Origin: RI-153 sp963721725
GTDB lineage: Bacteria > Chloroflexota > Anaerolineae > Caldilineales > Caldilineaceae
Assembly (NCBI GenBank): GCA_963721725.1
Contig: CAVRLX010000003.1
Coordinates: 434,001 to 498,000 of the forward strand
Length of the DNA stretch: 64,000 bases
Direction of reading: 5' to 3'
Position 1 is the first letter of the stretch. Each line of letters begins with the position of its first letter. A program made the position numbers and the translations under genes. Shown here piece after piece: positions 9,072 to 17,841 of this stretch. The notes below the pieces were generated by a model that did not search any database, was not told the origin of the DNA, and saw nothing but the letters and a program-made list of their open reading frames with translations.

Positions 9072-9929
9072 ATGAGTGTTGAAAGCGCGCCCATTCCCAG
9101 CACCATTAGCCAGAGCGGACGCAGCAGCGCCCACAGTGACCTCCAGGCCATTCACGCCGACTACTACAACATTACCAACGCCAGCGGCGCGCCGCTGGGT
9201 GGGCTGTTGGTGCTGTTGGATCGCAAAAATCGCCCAGTGCGGGCCGAACTCCAATTGAACGAATCCAGCGTCGGCCCGCTCCAAGAGTTGGCCCAACGGC
9301 AAGCGTATCTGCTGGTCAGCGACCGCTACACAGCGCTCCACCCCATTCCCTTTAACGTAGTGCGCAGCCGCCTGGAACAGGAACGTATCTCGATCCCGTT
9401 GCAAGCGCCGCCCCCCCCCAGCGTGATCCCCGGCTGGCTGCGTCCGGCACTCTTGCTGTTGGCGGCGGCGCTGCTCTTTGGCACGCTGGGATGGTGGCTC
9501 AACAGCCTTTTCAGCGGTGATAGCAGCCCAACCCAAACGACTGCGCTCGTGCCCACCACCGCCGTGGTCGAAAGCGCCCCGGCGCTGACTGCCGTCCCCG
9601 TGGACCCGTCCACCGGAGTGGAAGAGGTGCGTATCTTCCAGACCAACGATCTACCAGCCAGCCGCAACGCGCTGACCCTGAACGTGGGTCAGCGTGTGCG
9701 GATTCGCCCAGGCTATCAAGTGGCGTTGCGATCCGAGCCGGGGGCCACGGCTGGCGAGGTGCTTGGCTCGTTGGACGGCGGCACTGAAGCCACGATTATC
9801 AATGGCCCTGTCTGGCTGGAAGGCAACACCGATACGATTGTGTGGTGGAAGCTCCGCCTGGACGATGGCAGCGCCGCCTGGGTGGCTGCCAATACCAGTG
9901 ATCTTACGTTGTTAGAGCCAGCGGAATAG
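9072..9929 (+). CDS. Membrane-anchored protein with SH3-like extracytoplasmic domain
   Basis: 285 residues in three parts: a cytoplasmic N-terminal domain (1-115) of unknown type, a Pro-rich stretch and one transmembrane helix (about 122-145), then a Thr/Ala/Pro linker and a C-terminal domain (about 195-280) with GQRVRIRPGYQVALRSEPG and the ending WWKLRLDDGSAAWVA. The latter is the pattern of bacterial SH3-type domains (RVRSGPS...G.WWKV...G..GWV) that bind peptidoglycan. It lies 28 nt after the lipoprotein gene, consistent with an envelope pair. The specific role is unknown. Confidence 0.7.
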   Translation: MSVESAPIPSTISQSGRSSAHSDLQAIHADYYNITNASGAPLGGLLVLLDRKNRPVRAELQLNESSVGPLQELAQRQAYLLVSDRYTALHPIPFNVVRSRLEQERISIPLQAPPPPSVIPGWLRPALLLLAAALLFGTLGWWLNSLFSGDSSPTQTTALVPTTAVVESAPALTAVPVDPSTGVEEVRIFQTNDLPASRNALTLNVGQRVRIRPGYQVALRSEPGATAGEVLGSLDGGTEATIINGPVWLEGNTDTIVWWKLRLDDGSAAWVAANTSDLTLLEPAE

Positions 9930-9978
9930 GCTTCTTACCTTACATTCAGGCAATAGATAGGCCATTTCGTAACTGTTC

Positions 9979-10043
9979 AGGTGCGACGCACTCGTCAGGA
10001 CAAGACTGGGCTAGAAATGCTGTGTGGCGAGTGCGTCGTACCT
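9979..10043. repeat. Palindromic repeat PAL1, copy 1
   Basis: The left arm AGGTGCGACGCACTCGTCA and right arm TGGCGAGTGCGTCGTACCT are inverted copies around about 27 nt. It is preceded by GTAACTGTTC, which is also seen at the 40325 copy. Confidence 0.85.
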
Positions 10044-10147
10044 GATCCGCTGGCCTGCCCCATACCCTTGCCACAATCCACACTGATGAGCGGGTATAAT
10101 CCAGCGTGAACCCAGCGCGTGCCATTATATACCCAGGGAGGATTGCC

Positions 10148-11371
10148 GTGAGACCGGATGTTATTGATGACGAAGCCGATGTGCCCACCTACAGCTTGCC
10201 CGCTGTGCTCTGTTTTGACGATGGGAGACCTGTTTTTGACGCGACAAGCTGGCATGAGCGCCGTCGCCCTCAAATTCTGGACCTCTTTGCGAGCCACGTC
10301 TATGGCCGACTGCCGGGACGCCCCCGGGCGATGCACTGGATGGTGAGATCTGTGGAGCAAGGGGTGCTAGGCGGCAACGCCATCCGCAAACAGATTTCGG
10401 TCTACTTTACACCGGGGGAGAGCGGTCCGCGCATGGACCTCTTGCTCTATCTTCCGGCACATGTCTCCACCCCTGTGCCGGTCTTCCTGGGCCTGAATTT
10501 CTTCGGCAATCATGCCATCCATGCCGATCCTGGTATCATCCTCTCCACAGCCTGGATGCGTGAAAGTGAGGCCGCAGGGATCCACAACCACCGTGCCACC
10601 GAAGCCTCACGCGGGGCGACGGCTTCCCGCTGGCCTGTGGAGACGATTCTGGCGCGGGGCTATGGGCTGGCTACTGTCTACTGTGGCGACCTGGACCCGG
10701 ACTTTGACGATGGCTTTCAGAATGGCGTGCATCCCCTCTTTTACAGCGAGGGAGAGACCCGACCCGCAGCCGATGAATGGGGCACGATTGGGGCGTGGGC
10801 CTGGGGATTGCAACGGGCACTGGACTATTTGGAGAGTGATGCTGCTGTGGATGCGCAACGGGTGGCAGTGCTGGGCCATTCGCGGCTGGGCAAGGCGGCG
10901 TTGTGGGCCGGGGCACAGGACGAACGCTTCGCCCTGGTTATCTCCAACAACTCAGGCTGTGGGGGGGCGGCTCTCTCGCGCCGTTGTTTTGGCGAGACTG
11001 TGACCGCCATCAACAGCCGTTTCCCCCATTGGTTCTGCGCCAACTTTCACCGCTACAACGGCCAGGAACATGCGCTGCCTGTCGACCAGCACATGCTGCT
11101 GGCGCTTATCGCCCCGCGCCCGCTCTACGTCGCCAGCGCGGTTGACGATCTGTGGGCCGATCCCCGCGGCGAGTTCTTGTCCGCTCTCCACGCCGACCCC
11201 GTCTATCGCCTGCTGGGTACGCCAGGACTGTCCATAACGGAGATGCCACCGCCCAATCAGCCAATGGGGGAGAGCCTTGGCTATCATATTCGCAGCGGCG
11301 GGCATGATGTCACCGATTATGACTGGGCGCAATTTCTGGACTTCGCCGACCGCCACCTGCCACATCAATAG
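10148..11371 (+). CDS. CE15-like glucuronoyl esterase / acetyl xylan esterase-type hydrolase
   Basis: An alpha/beta hydrolase of 407 residues. The nucleophile elbow GHSRLGKAALW (Ser245) matches the bacterial CE15 pattern G-C/H-S-R-x-G-K-x-A, and the C-terminal SGGHDVTDYDW supplies the likely catalytic His386. CE15 enzymes split the ester between lignin alcohols and 4-O-methylglucuronate on xylan. GTG 10148 is preferred over the ATG 42 nt upstream because GGGAGG lies 6 nt before it. No signal peptide is evident, so the enzyme may act inside the cell on imported esters. It fits the uronate-directed genes at 40-49 kb but is not in an operon with them. Confidence 0.75.
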   Translation: MRPDVIDDEADVPTYSLPAVLCFDDGRPVFDATSWHERRRPQILDLFASHVYGRLPGRPRAMHWMVRSVEQGVLGGNAIRKQISVYFTPGESGPRMDLLLYLPAHVSTPVPVFLGLNFFGNHAIHADPGIILSTAWMRESEAAGIHNHRATEASRGATASRWPVETILARGYGLATVYCGDLDPDFDDGFQNGVHPLFYSEGETRPAADEWGTIGAWAWGLQRALDYLESDAAVDAQRVAVLGHSRLGKAALWAGAQDERFALVISNNSGCGGAALSRRCFGETVTAINSRFPHWFCANFHRYNGQEHALPVDQHMLLALIAPRPLYVASAVDDLWADPRGEFLSALHADPVYRLLGTPGLSITEMPPPNQPMGESLGYHIRSGGHDVTDYDWAQFLDFADRHLPHQ

Positions 11372-11407
11372 CTATCAGTTGCAACACAATTCCATAGAGC
11401 TGAGCCA

Positions 11408-11887
11408 ATGACTATCCACTTTTATCGGGCAAAAGATAGGTATGGGGAGTTGAGCAACCATTCCCTCCACGGCTTCGAATTAGACAACCGCTCCTGGCCG
11501 ACCATTGAGCATTATTATCAGGCGCAGAAGTTTGCTGGTACCGAGTATGCCGAGCAGATTCGTCTTGCCGTCAAACCTATGGACGCCAAACGGCTCGGAC
11601 AGTCGACGGATCGGCCCCTGCGCCCGGATTGGGAAGCGGTCAAGGAAGACGTGATGTTTCGGGCAACCCTGGCCAAATACGAAACCCATGCCGATGTACG
11701 TGCTGTTTTGTTGGCCACTGGCGACGAAGAACTGGTCGAGGATTCCCCCACTGACTATTACTGGGGTTGCGGGGCCGATGGCAGCGGGTTGAACCGCTAC
11801 GGAGAGGTACTGATGGCGGTGCGGGCCTTGCTGCGCCAGAAAGAACCATCCTCAACGCCGGCTGTCCAGTCATCGGAAGATTTCTAG
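11408..11887 (+). CDS. NADAR family protein (YbiA-like)
   Basis: 159 residues with the NADAR signature: FYRAKDRYGELSNHS near the N-terminus, WPTIEHYYQAQKF (about 30-42), and the C-terminal DYYWGCGADGSGLNRYGEVLM block. Family members are N-glycosidases or hydrolases acting on ADP-ribose-type nucleotides or on riboflavin intermediates. Some NADAR proteins remove ADP-ribose from guanine and work with DarT-type toxins. No DarT-like partner is visible here, so a housekeeping YbiA-like role is the simplest reading. It begins 36 nt after the esterase and may be co-transcribed. Confidence 0.85.
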   Translation: MTIHFYRAKDRYGELSNHSLHGFELDNRSWPTIEHYYQAQKFAGTEYAEQIRLAVKPMDAKRLGQSTDRPLRPDWEAVKEDVMFRATLAKYETHADVRAVLLATGDEELVEDSPTDYYWGCGADGSGLNRYGEVLMAVRALLRQKEPSSTPAVQSSEDF

Positions 11888-12009
11888 CGTATGCATCTGT
11901 CGGCTATGGCAACTCCCGTGACACACGCAGCGGCCATTGGCATCCCGATGAGTGAAGGGATGGTTTCTTGGTGGCAGTGAGAATCAGACCAATAAAGGAG
12001 GCATGAAAT

Positions 12010-12960
12010 ATGAAAGCAGCCTGGGATTGGCATCTGCCCCGCCAGACGGAGACCGAGCAACGGGCACTGGTCGCCTTCAGCGCCGAGATGGGCTTTGACA
12101 CCCTCATCGTTCACGACCCCACGCCGGTGATGATGCACGCTGCCGCTGCCGCGGGCGTCAAAGTGATTGGCATCGTCACACCCACGGTCTCCGCCGACTT
12201 TGCCCAGCAGCATCCCGACGCCGTGCAGCGTATGCTGCCCGCCGAGAATCTGCTTGCCGCGCCCGAACTTGCCGAACACCAGTATATGGTCAACGCCCAC
12301 CGCTGGTTTCCCATTGTGCAGGGCGCAGAGACCCTCTGCTTTGAGAGGCCCACGGCGCACGAGGAACTCAAGGCGCGTGTGAGCCAGACGTTGTTGTTGG
12401 CCGATGGCGTGGCCTTTGACGGCTTTGGCTATCGCAATCACTACGCCTGTTTCTGTGCGCGCTGCCAGCAAAGCCGTGATGAGGCCATCGCCGCGCAGCC
12501 TCTCCAGCACCCTGCCGCCGTGCTAGCCCACACAGCAGAAGCTGGGCTGCTCTCCATCGCGCAGATGCTTTATGACCACGCCAAATCTGTGAAAGAGGAT
12601 GCCATTGTTACCAACCATGTCTGGCCGCCCTTTCGTCCCAACCCCGCCTATGCCAGCCGCCTCAAACTCGACTATTGCAGCCAGACCATCTCCTGGTTCT
12701 ACCGGCCTGTCTGGTCTATGGAGCGCGTACGTTTCGAGGCGCAGCAGATGAAAGCACAGGAAGACCAGCGCTACAATCACTTCGTGCCCTTCATCGGCCT
12801 CTTCGACCACCCCTATCTGGCGCGCAGCCCCCAGCGCATCGCCCAGGAAATAGAGATTGCCCTGACCTATGGCGAGGGCAATCTGGTCTTCTGTAGCCTC
12901 CAGAGCCTGCAAGCCTATCCTGACGTGGGGCATGTGGTGCAGGCGGCGTTGCGCAAATGA
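12010..12960 (+). CDS. Putative TIM-barrel glycoside-hydrolase-like protein
   Basis: 316 residues preceded by an ideal AAAGGAGG ribosome site. The N-terminus KAAWDWHLPRQ, the alternating beta/alpha pattern (LIVHDP, VKVIGIVTPT), the FDGFGYRNHYACFCARCQ motif near residue 140 and a conserved-looking LTYGEGNLVF near the end resemble uncharacterised barrel proteins of glycoside-hydrolase type, where FDGxxxxx..CFCxxC recurs. No signal peptide is present. I cannot assign a substrate or catalytic residues with confidence. Confidence 0.5.
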   Translation: MKAAWDWHLPRQTETEQRALVAFSAEMGFDTLIVHDPTPVMMHAAAAAGVKVIGIVTPTVSADFAQQHPDAVQRMLPAENLLAAPELAEHQYMVNAHRWFPIVQGAETLCFERPTAHEELKARVSQTLLLADGVAFDGFGYRNHYACFCARCQQSRDEAIAAQPLQHPAAVLAHTAEAGLLSIAQMLYDHAKSVKEDAIVTNHVWPPFRPNPAYASRLKLDYCSQTISWFYRPVWSMERVRFEAQQMKAQEDQRYNHFVPFIGLFDHPYLARSPQRIAQEIEIALTYGEGNLVFCSLQSLQAYPDVGHVVQAALRK

Positions 12961-13850
12961 CGGAGCCAACTGCTGTCGAGGCAGCGTTGTTACAGCACGA
13001 TCTAACGGCGTTCAGCCCAGCCGCCGGTGGCGTGGGGATAGGTGTGGGCACAACTATAGGAAGCAAATAGCCGCTGTTCAAGACGCCACAGACTCTCTTG
13101 GATTCCTGGGATGTGGCGAGTGTTGACGACGGCAGGTTCTTTGCATATACTATCCACAGGAGAATCACTCCACTGTATGCGAAAGTCGGCTTCATGCCGT
13201 GCGTCCGGTAACCGGAGTTGCGTAGGTAAAGGAGCAAAGGGCCGCTGGCCAAGACGCCAGCCCAGTTCAAGTAGTCGGCGACGCTCAGACAGGGTTCACC
13301 TGCTGGTATCTGTGCCTGCACTGCGAGGTCAAAGCTGCGGAAAGGAGCATGCTGGCCCACCACGGTGGGGTAGTTGGGCTCGTGGAAACATTCCCCCACA
13401 CGGGTGGCTCAATGTGAGTAAGTGATGCCCTCGGTGCAGGCCGGTGGCGTGGTATCGGCGCTGCGTAACATCAAAGCTTGAGTTTAGATCCCTAGGTTTG
13501 GTCCAAATATTAGGCTTAAACAGGTTCGGCGTTCTTTGCTTATTTTCTCTTTGCCCATTTGCCTGAAGATGGTTAGACTAAATTCTAGATACATTATTCT
13601 TGAGCGATTACCCATTCATTATTATCCTCAACGCTGTTCGCTCAAAGACCTCATTCTTTATAGAGATGGTGTCTGCTGGCTATTGGGCAACGACTACCCC
13701 TTACGCTGATAATTTTTACACCAAAGAGTAGCGTTATTTCTGGTATAAACAGACGAGAACAGAGTGAGTTGAACTCTAATAATTTTTCGCGACGTTACTC
13801 GTCCTTCCAGTGAGACAAAGCTCATAAGTACAGAAAGGGATAAGTGTAGT
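12961..13850. other. Gene-poor stretch with degenerate coding remnants
   Basis: No intact gene is visible over 890 bp. On the plus strand around 13128-13213 a frame ends TPLYAKVGFMPCVR-stop, which resembles the tail of a GNAT acetyltransferase. On the minus strand around 13220-13400 the frame HEPNYPTVVGQHAPFRSFD has coding character but no recognisable family. A short segment (GCCGCTG..CAAGACGCCA) occurs twice, near 13069 and 13241. From about 13480 base composition turns AT-rich, marking the left edge of the island. Confidence 0.4.
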
Positions 13851-14940
13851 ATGACAACTCCAAGTGATACCACATGGAAGATTGAGCCTCATACTCAGGC
13901 GAAACATGAGATTCTACGCCGCTACCTGGGGGGATGGTTTCCTATCCTCGATCTGGAAATGGCAGAATTGTATATCTTGATGGTTTTTGTGGCCCTGGGC
14001 GTTATTCCAATGGAGAGTTAGGCTCTCCTATGATAGCTCTTGAAGTTGCCAAACAGCATGCTGACCGACTCAAGCATCGACAGTTAACATTTCTATTTTT
14101 AGATGCTGATGAGCGAAGAATTGCATACCTTGGACAGCAGCTTGCTCAAGTCAATATACCAGCTAACTTTTCTGTCCATACCCAACACGGTCAGTTTGAA
14201 ATCGAATTTCGCCAATTGTTAGATAATCTGGCTAGCAACAATCTTCGGATCGCTCCTACATTTGCCTTTATTGATCCATTTGGTTTTAAAGGAGTACCTT
14301 TTGAGTTAGTGTCCCGATTGCTCAAACATCGAGGGTGTGAGGTTCTCATATACTTTCCGATAGATGCAATTAATCGGTGGCTAGCACATCCAGATGATAA
14401 GACGCGCCAGCACATCATCGATTTGTTTGGTATCCCTGAATTGCAGAAATCTCTGCAACTGCCTGGCAACCGTATGAAAATCTTCGTCTACTTTATCAGA
14501 ATCAGCTCGCAACTGTCGCTCGATTCGTACGGTTTTTCGAGATGCGGAATGAGCAAAATCGAACCATCTATTATCTGTTTTTTGCATCGAATCATCCATT
14601 AGGTCACAAGAAGATAAAAGAAGCTTTTTGGTCGGTTGATCCTTCGAGCGGATATCAGTTTTCGGATGCAACGGATCCAGACCAGTTATTGTTGTTTGAA
14701 AATGATCCAATTCCTCAACTGGCTCAGGATCTTCAGATAAAGTTTGCCTATCGTACTGTAGAAGTTGAGGAAATCATTTTATGGGTGGATAACGAGACTC
14801 CGAATATTGAAAGACATATGAGGCAAGCACTTACATTTCTAGAGAATAGCCGATGTATTATTGTGAATCCATTCAAATCTGACAATCAAAAGCGCCGGAA
14901 AGGAACCTTCCCTGCTAATGCAATTGTAAATTTTATATGA
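13851..14940 (+). pseudogene. tcmP: Three-Cys-motif partner protein TcmP (two frameshifts)
   Basis: The product is readable across three frames. Frame one starts at ATG 13851 with MTTPSDTTWKIEPHTQAKHE and RRYLGGWFPIL. The second (from about 13952) carries SGNGRIVYLDGFCGPG and FAFIDPFGFKGVPFE. The third (from about 14473) carries YENLRLLYQNQ and RTIYYLFFASNHP, and the stop is at 14940. This order matches the TcmP family, defined by its habit of lying beside a three-Cys-motif (DUF5131/phage Gp37/68) protein, exactly as here: that gene starts 73 nt downstream. TcmP has a methyltransferase-like look but no established function. Both shifts may be assembly errors. The gene is markedly AT-richer than its surroundings. 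Confidence 0.75.
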
Positions 14941-15013
14941 TACCAGAGCCGGAACGTATGTGCTATAATTGTGCTATGGAAGATATAAAACATAGATAAC
15001 TGGAGGCGTTACA

Positions 15014-15731
15014 ATGGCAAAATCAACCATTGAATGGACTGATGCGACGTGGAATCCAGTTACAGGTTGTTCTAAGGTCAGCTCTGGTTGCAAACATTGT
15101 TATGCAGAGCGGCTTTCAAAACGATTGATGTTAATGGGAGTAGAGAAGTATCGTAATGCCTTCACCGTTACTTTACATCCAGAAACTTTAGATGCCCCTT
15201 TATCATGGAAACAACCGCATACCATATTTGTGAATTCGATGAGTGATTTATTCCACGAAGATATTCCTATTGATTTTATCAATAAAGTATTTGATGTAAT
15301 CTCTCAGGCGCACTGGCATCGATTTCAAGTTCTAACAAAACGCTCTCAACGACTTAGAGAATTGGCCTCAGTGTTAAATTGGCCAAAAAATCTTTGGATG
15401 GGTGTTAGCGTTGAAATGAGAGACTTCTGTTATCGTATTGACGATCTTCGTGCCACACCTGCACAGGTTAAGTTTCTTTCTCTTGAACCTTTGCTGGGAC
15501 CATTGCAAACTCTAGATTTACGAAACATTGATTGGGTGATCGCTGGTGGAGAATCTGGCCCTAATGCAAGGATATGCGAGCTTAAATGGCTTGTAGATAT
15601 CCGAGATCAATGTGCAGGCCGGGATTCCTTTCTTTTTCAAACAATGGGGAGGCACAAACAAGAAAAGTACTGGGCGTCTGCTTGAAGGAAAAACATGGGA
15701 TCAGATGCCTGCTGAAATTTACCGGAGATGA
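15014..15731 (+). pseudogene. DUF5131 / phage Gp37-Gp68 family three-Cys-motif protein (one frameshift)
   Basis: The N-terminus TIEWTDATWNPVTGCSKVSS followed by GCKHCYAE is the family hallmark: three cysteines in a radical-SAM-like arrangement. VLTKRSQRLRE, WMGVSVE, FLSLEPLLGP and WVIAGGESGP follow in the expected order. Near 15614 the frame breaks; the +1 frame then gives QAGIPFFFKQWGG, NKKSTGRLLEGKTWDQMP and AEIYRR, with a stop at 15729-15731, so the full gene is 15014-15731. GGAGG precedes the start. The family occurs in phages and mobile islands, always near TcmP-like genes, and is thought to act in nucleic-acid or nucleotide chemistry, unproven. Confidence 0.85.
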
Positions 15732-15860
15732 AAGGGATCAATTCATGATAGCTATTAGACGGTGTAAATGTTTGAATTAATGGGGCAATAATGGGCTGTT
15801 TACCGATGGTATCAGCGACAAACTGAACACTGAACAGCGTTGGAGAAATAGAATGAGGAT

Positions 15861-15903
15861 AGCAAAACGCCACCGTCGATAATACTAACGGTGGCGTTTT
15901 GCT
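15861..15903. terminator. Bidirectional terminator between island and tRNA-Gln
   Basis: A perfect 16-bp stem AGCAAAACGCCACCGT/ACGGTGGCGTTTTGCT with an 11-nt loop. T-runs face both ways, so it can end the island transcript (+) and the tRNA-Gln transcript (-). Confidence 0.85.
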
Positions 15904-15911
15904 GTTTCTAG

Positions 15912-15983
15912 CTGGGGGACAGGGACTTGAACCCCAAATTCCTGTTCCAGAGACAGGTGTTTTGCCTATTAAACTATCCCCCA
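15912..15983 (-). tRNA. tRNA-Gln (CTG)
   Basis: A 72-nt cloverleaf on the minus strand: acceptor TGGGGGA/TCCCCCA, D-stem GTTT/AAAC, anticodon arm CCTGT-CTCTGGA-ACAGG (anticodon CTG, reading CAG), T-arm TGGGG/CCCTG, discriminator G, CCA not encoded. The 13 nt at its 5' end are repeated inverted at 15998-16010. Confidence 0.93.
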
Positions 15984-15997
15984 TTGCTCTGGACAAC

Positions 15998-16010
15998 GGG
16001 GGATAGTTTA
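15998..16010 (+). repeat. Inverted partial copy of tRNA-Gln 5' end
   Basis: GGGGGATAGTTTA is identical to positions 2-14 of tRNA-Gln but on the opposite strand, so that it and the tRNA start form a 13-bp hairpin with a 15-nt loop. Confidence 0.7.
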
Positions 16011-16068
16011 GCATGGGCGGCCCGGAATGGCAAATTTTACAGCCATTTATTCCAACACAGGGTCGCTG

Positions 16069-17587
16069 CTAGGCGGCGACGGCGTGCAGGGCAGCGATGG
16101 CGTTGTCGATACGCTTGAGCACTTCGTCACGGCCCAGGGCTTGCAGGCTCTCGAAGAGTGGCGGCGAGACCGGTTTGCCAGAGATGGCGGCGCGGAACGG
16201 ACCAAAAAAGCTGCCCGCTTTGACACCCATCTCGTCGGCGGCAGCCCGGAACGCTTCTTGCATGGCGTCGGCGCTGAACGGCTCCAGTGTGTGCAGAATC
16301 TCCGCGCCACGGCGCAGCACAGCGGCACTTTCGGCGGCACTGAGCTTTTTGCCCAGCAGCAGGTTGATATCGTCGTAGCGGATGGCGTCGGCGTCAACAA
16401 AGGCCCAATCCAGCCAGCCAGCCGCTTCATCCAGCCGTTTGACGCGCTCTTGGATCTGCGGGATCAGAATGTCCAGCCGGGCATCAGCACGCAGGTCGGC
16501 TTCGGGAATTTGCAAACCACGCGCCAGGAAGGGCAGCACCGCTTCTTTCAGCGCCGCCGGGGTGAGCTGGCGAATGTACATGCCGTTGATCCAGTCGAGC
16601 TTGTCATAGGGCAGGGCTGCCGCCGCCGGGTTGACGGCTTTGAGATCGAAGCGCTCAATGGCATCCTCACGGCTGAAGATCTCCTGCTCGGCGTCATAGC
16701 TCCAGCCTACGTTGGCAAGAAAATTAAAGAGCGCATCGGGCAGGTAGCCCGCCTCGATAAACTCATGCACCATAACCAGATACTCTTTGCCGTCCACGAT
16801 TTTTTTGCGCTTGCTCATTTTGCCCTTGCCGCTGGGGTCAAGGATCACCGGGGCGTGCACAAAGATGGGCGCTTGCCAGCCAAAGGCGTCAATGATGATC
16901 TTGTGGACGGGCGCGGTGGCTAACCACTCTTCGCCGCGGACCACATGCGTGATCTTCATCAGGTGATCATCCACCATGGCGGCTAGGTGATAGGTGGGCA
17001 GGCCATCGCTTTTGAGCAGAACTTCGTCGCGCAAATTGCGATTTTCCACGGAAATGTCGCCGCGGATCAGGTCGGTGAAAACCGTTGCGCCATCCTCTGG
17101 CACGGCCAGCCGGACTACATAGGGCGTGGCGTCGGCGTCGCGTTGGGCGCGTTCGGCAGGCGAGAGATAGCGGCAGTGGCGGTCATAGCCAGGGGGCAGA
17201 CCGGCGCGCTGTTGCTCTTCGCGGCATGGTTTGCAGGCGCTCTGCCGTGCAATAGCAACGGTAGGCATGGCCGCTCTCCACCAATTGCTGGGCATAGCGG
17301 GGATAGATGTCGCGGCGTTCGGTCTGCACATAGGGGCCATAGGGGCCGCCCACGTCGGGGCCTTCGTCCCAATCCAGCCCCAGCCAGCGCAGCCCGCGCA
17401 TGAGGTTTTCCAGGCTTTCGGGTTCGTAGCGCTTCTGGTCGGTGTCTTCAATGCGCAGGATGAACTGCCCGTCTGTGTGGCGCGCATAGAGCCAATCAAA
17501 CAGGGCTGTGCGCAGCCCGCCCAGGTGTAGATAGCCTGTGGGGCTGGGCGCAAAACGGACGCGAACGGGATGGGTTACTTCTGGCAT
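16069..17587 (-). CDS. gltX: Glutamyl-tRNA synthetase (one frameshift)
   Basis: Class I synthetase charging tRNA-Glu in the cytoplasm. The start ATG 17587 has AGGAG upstream and opens MPEVTHPVRVRFAPSPTGYLHLGGLRT (split here for length), containing the HIGH-type site. LRIEDTD, RYEPESLENL and YRCYCTAERL follow. The frame then shifts near 17225, where one extra base turns ATG-CGC-GAA into ATG-CCG-CGA. The next frame continues REEQQRAGLPPGYDRHC, VRGEEWLATAPVH and the second signature KMSKRKK, followed by a normal anticodon-binding domain. Since gltX is essential, this shift is almost surely an assembly error. It is downstream of nothing obvious and ends 86 nt from tRNA-Gln. Confidence 0.95.
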
Positions 17588-17841
17588 AAAGACTCCTGAA
17601 ATTCTGGCCTGTCCAATGGGTATAAACGCACCGTGAAGCCTACCACAGCGGATCGGCGGCGTCAATCAGAATGCTGATTCGATTGTGCACCTCTGCGCGT
17701 TACGTGTGTCTATACGCGTGCCATATGAGCCAATTATGAGCCGATTCGCGCCTGAAATGCCAAGCAATCTTCACCGGCATCGCCTATCCTAACCGGGCAA
17801 CCCGATTGTTTCCACCCATTTACCGATTCAGGAGGAACCCT

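Noticed and set aside
13111..13425. 104-codon plus-strand frame in the gap before the island
   Set aside because: Arg/Ser-rich, no ribosome site, and overlaps better candidate remnants in other frames.
15998..16010. Second tRNA-Gln gene
   Set aside because: Only 13 nt match; the rest of the cloverleaf is absent.
16027..16923. Plus-strand frame opposite gltX
   Set aside because: Antisense of a confirmed synthetase gene.
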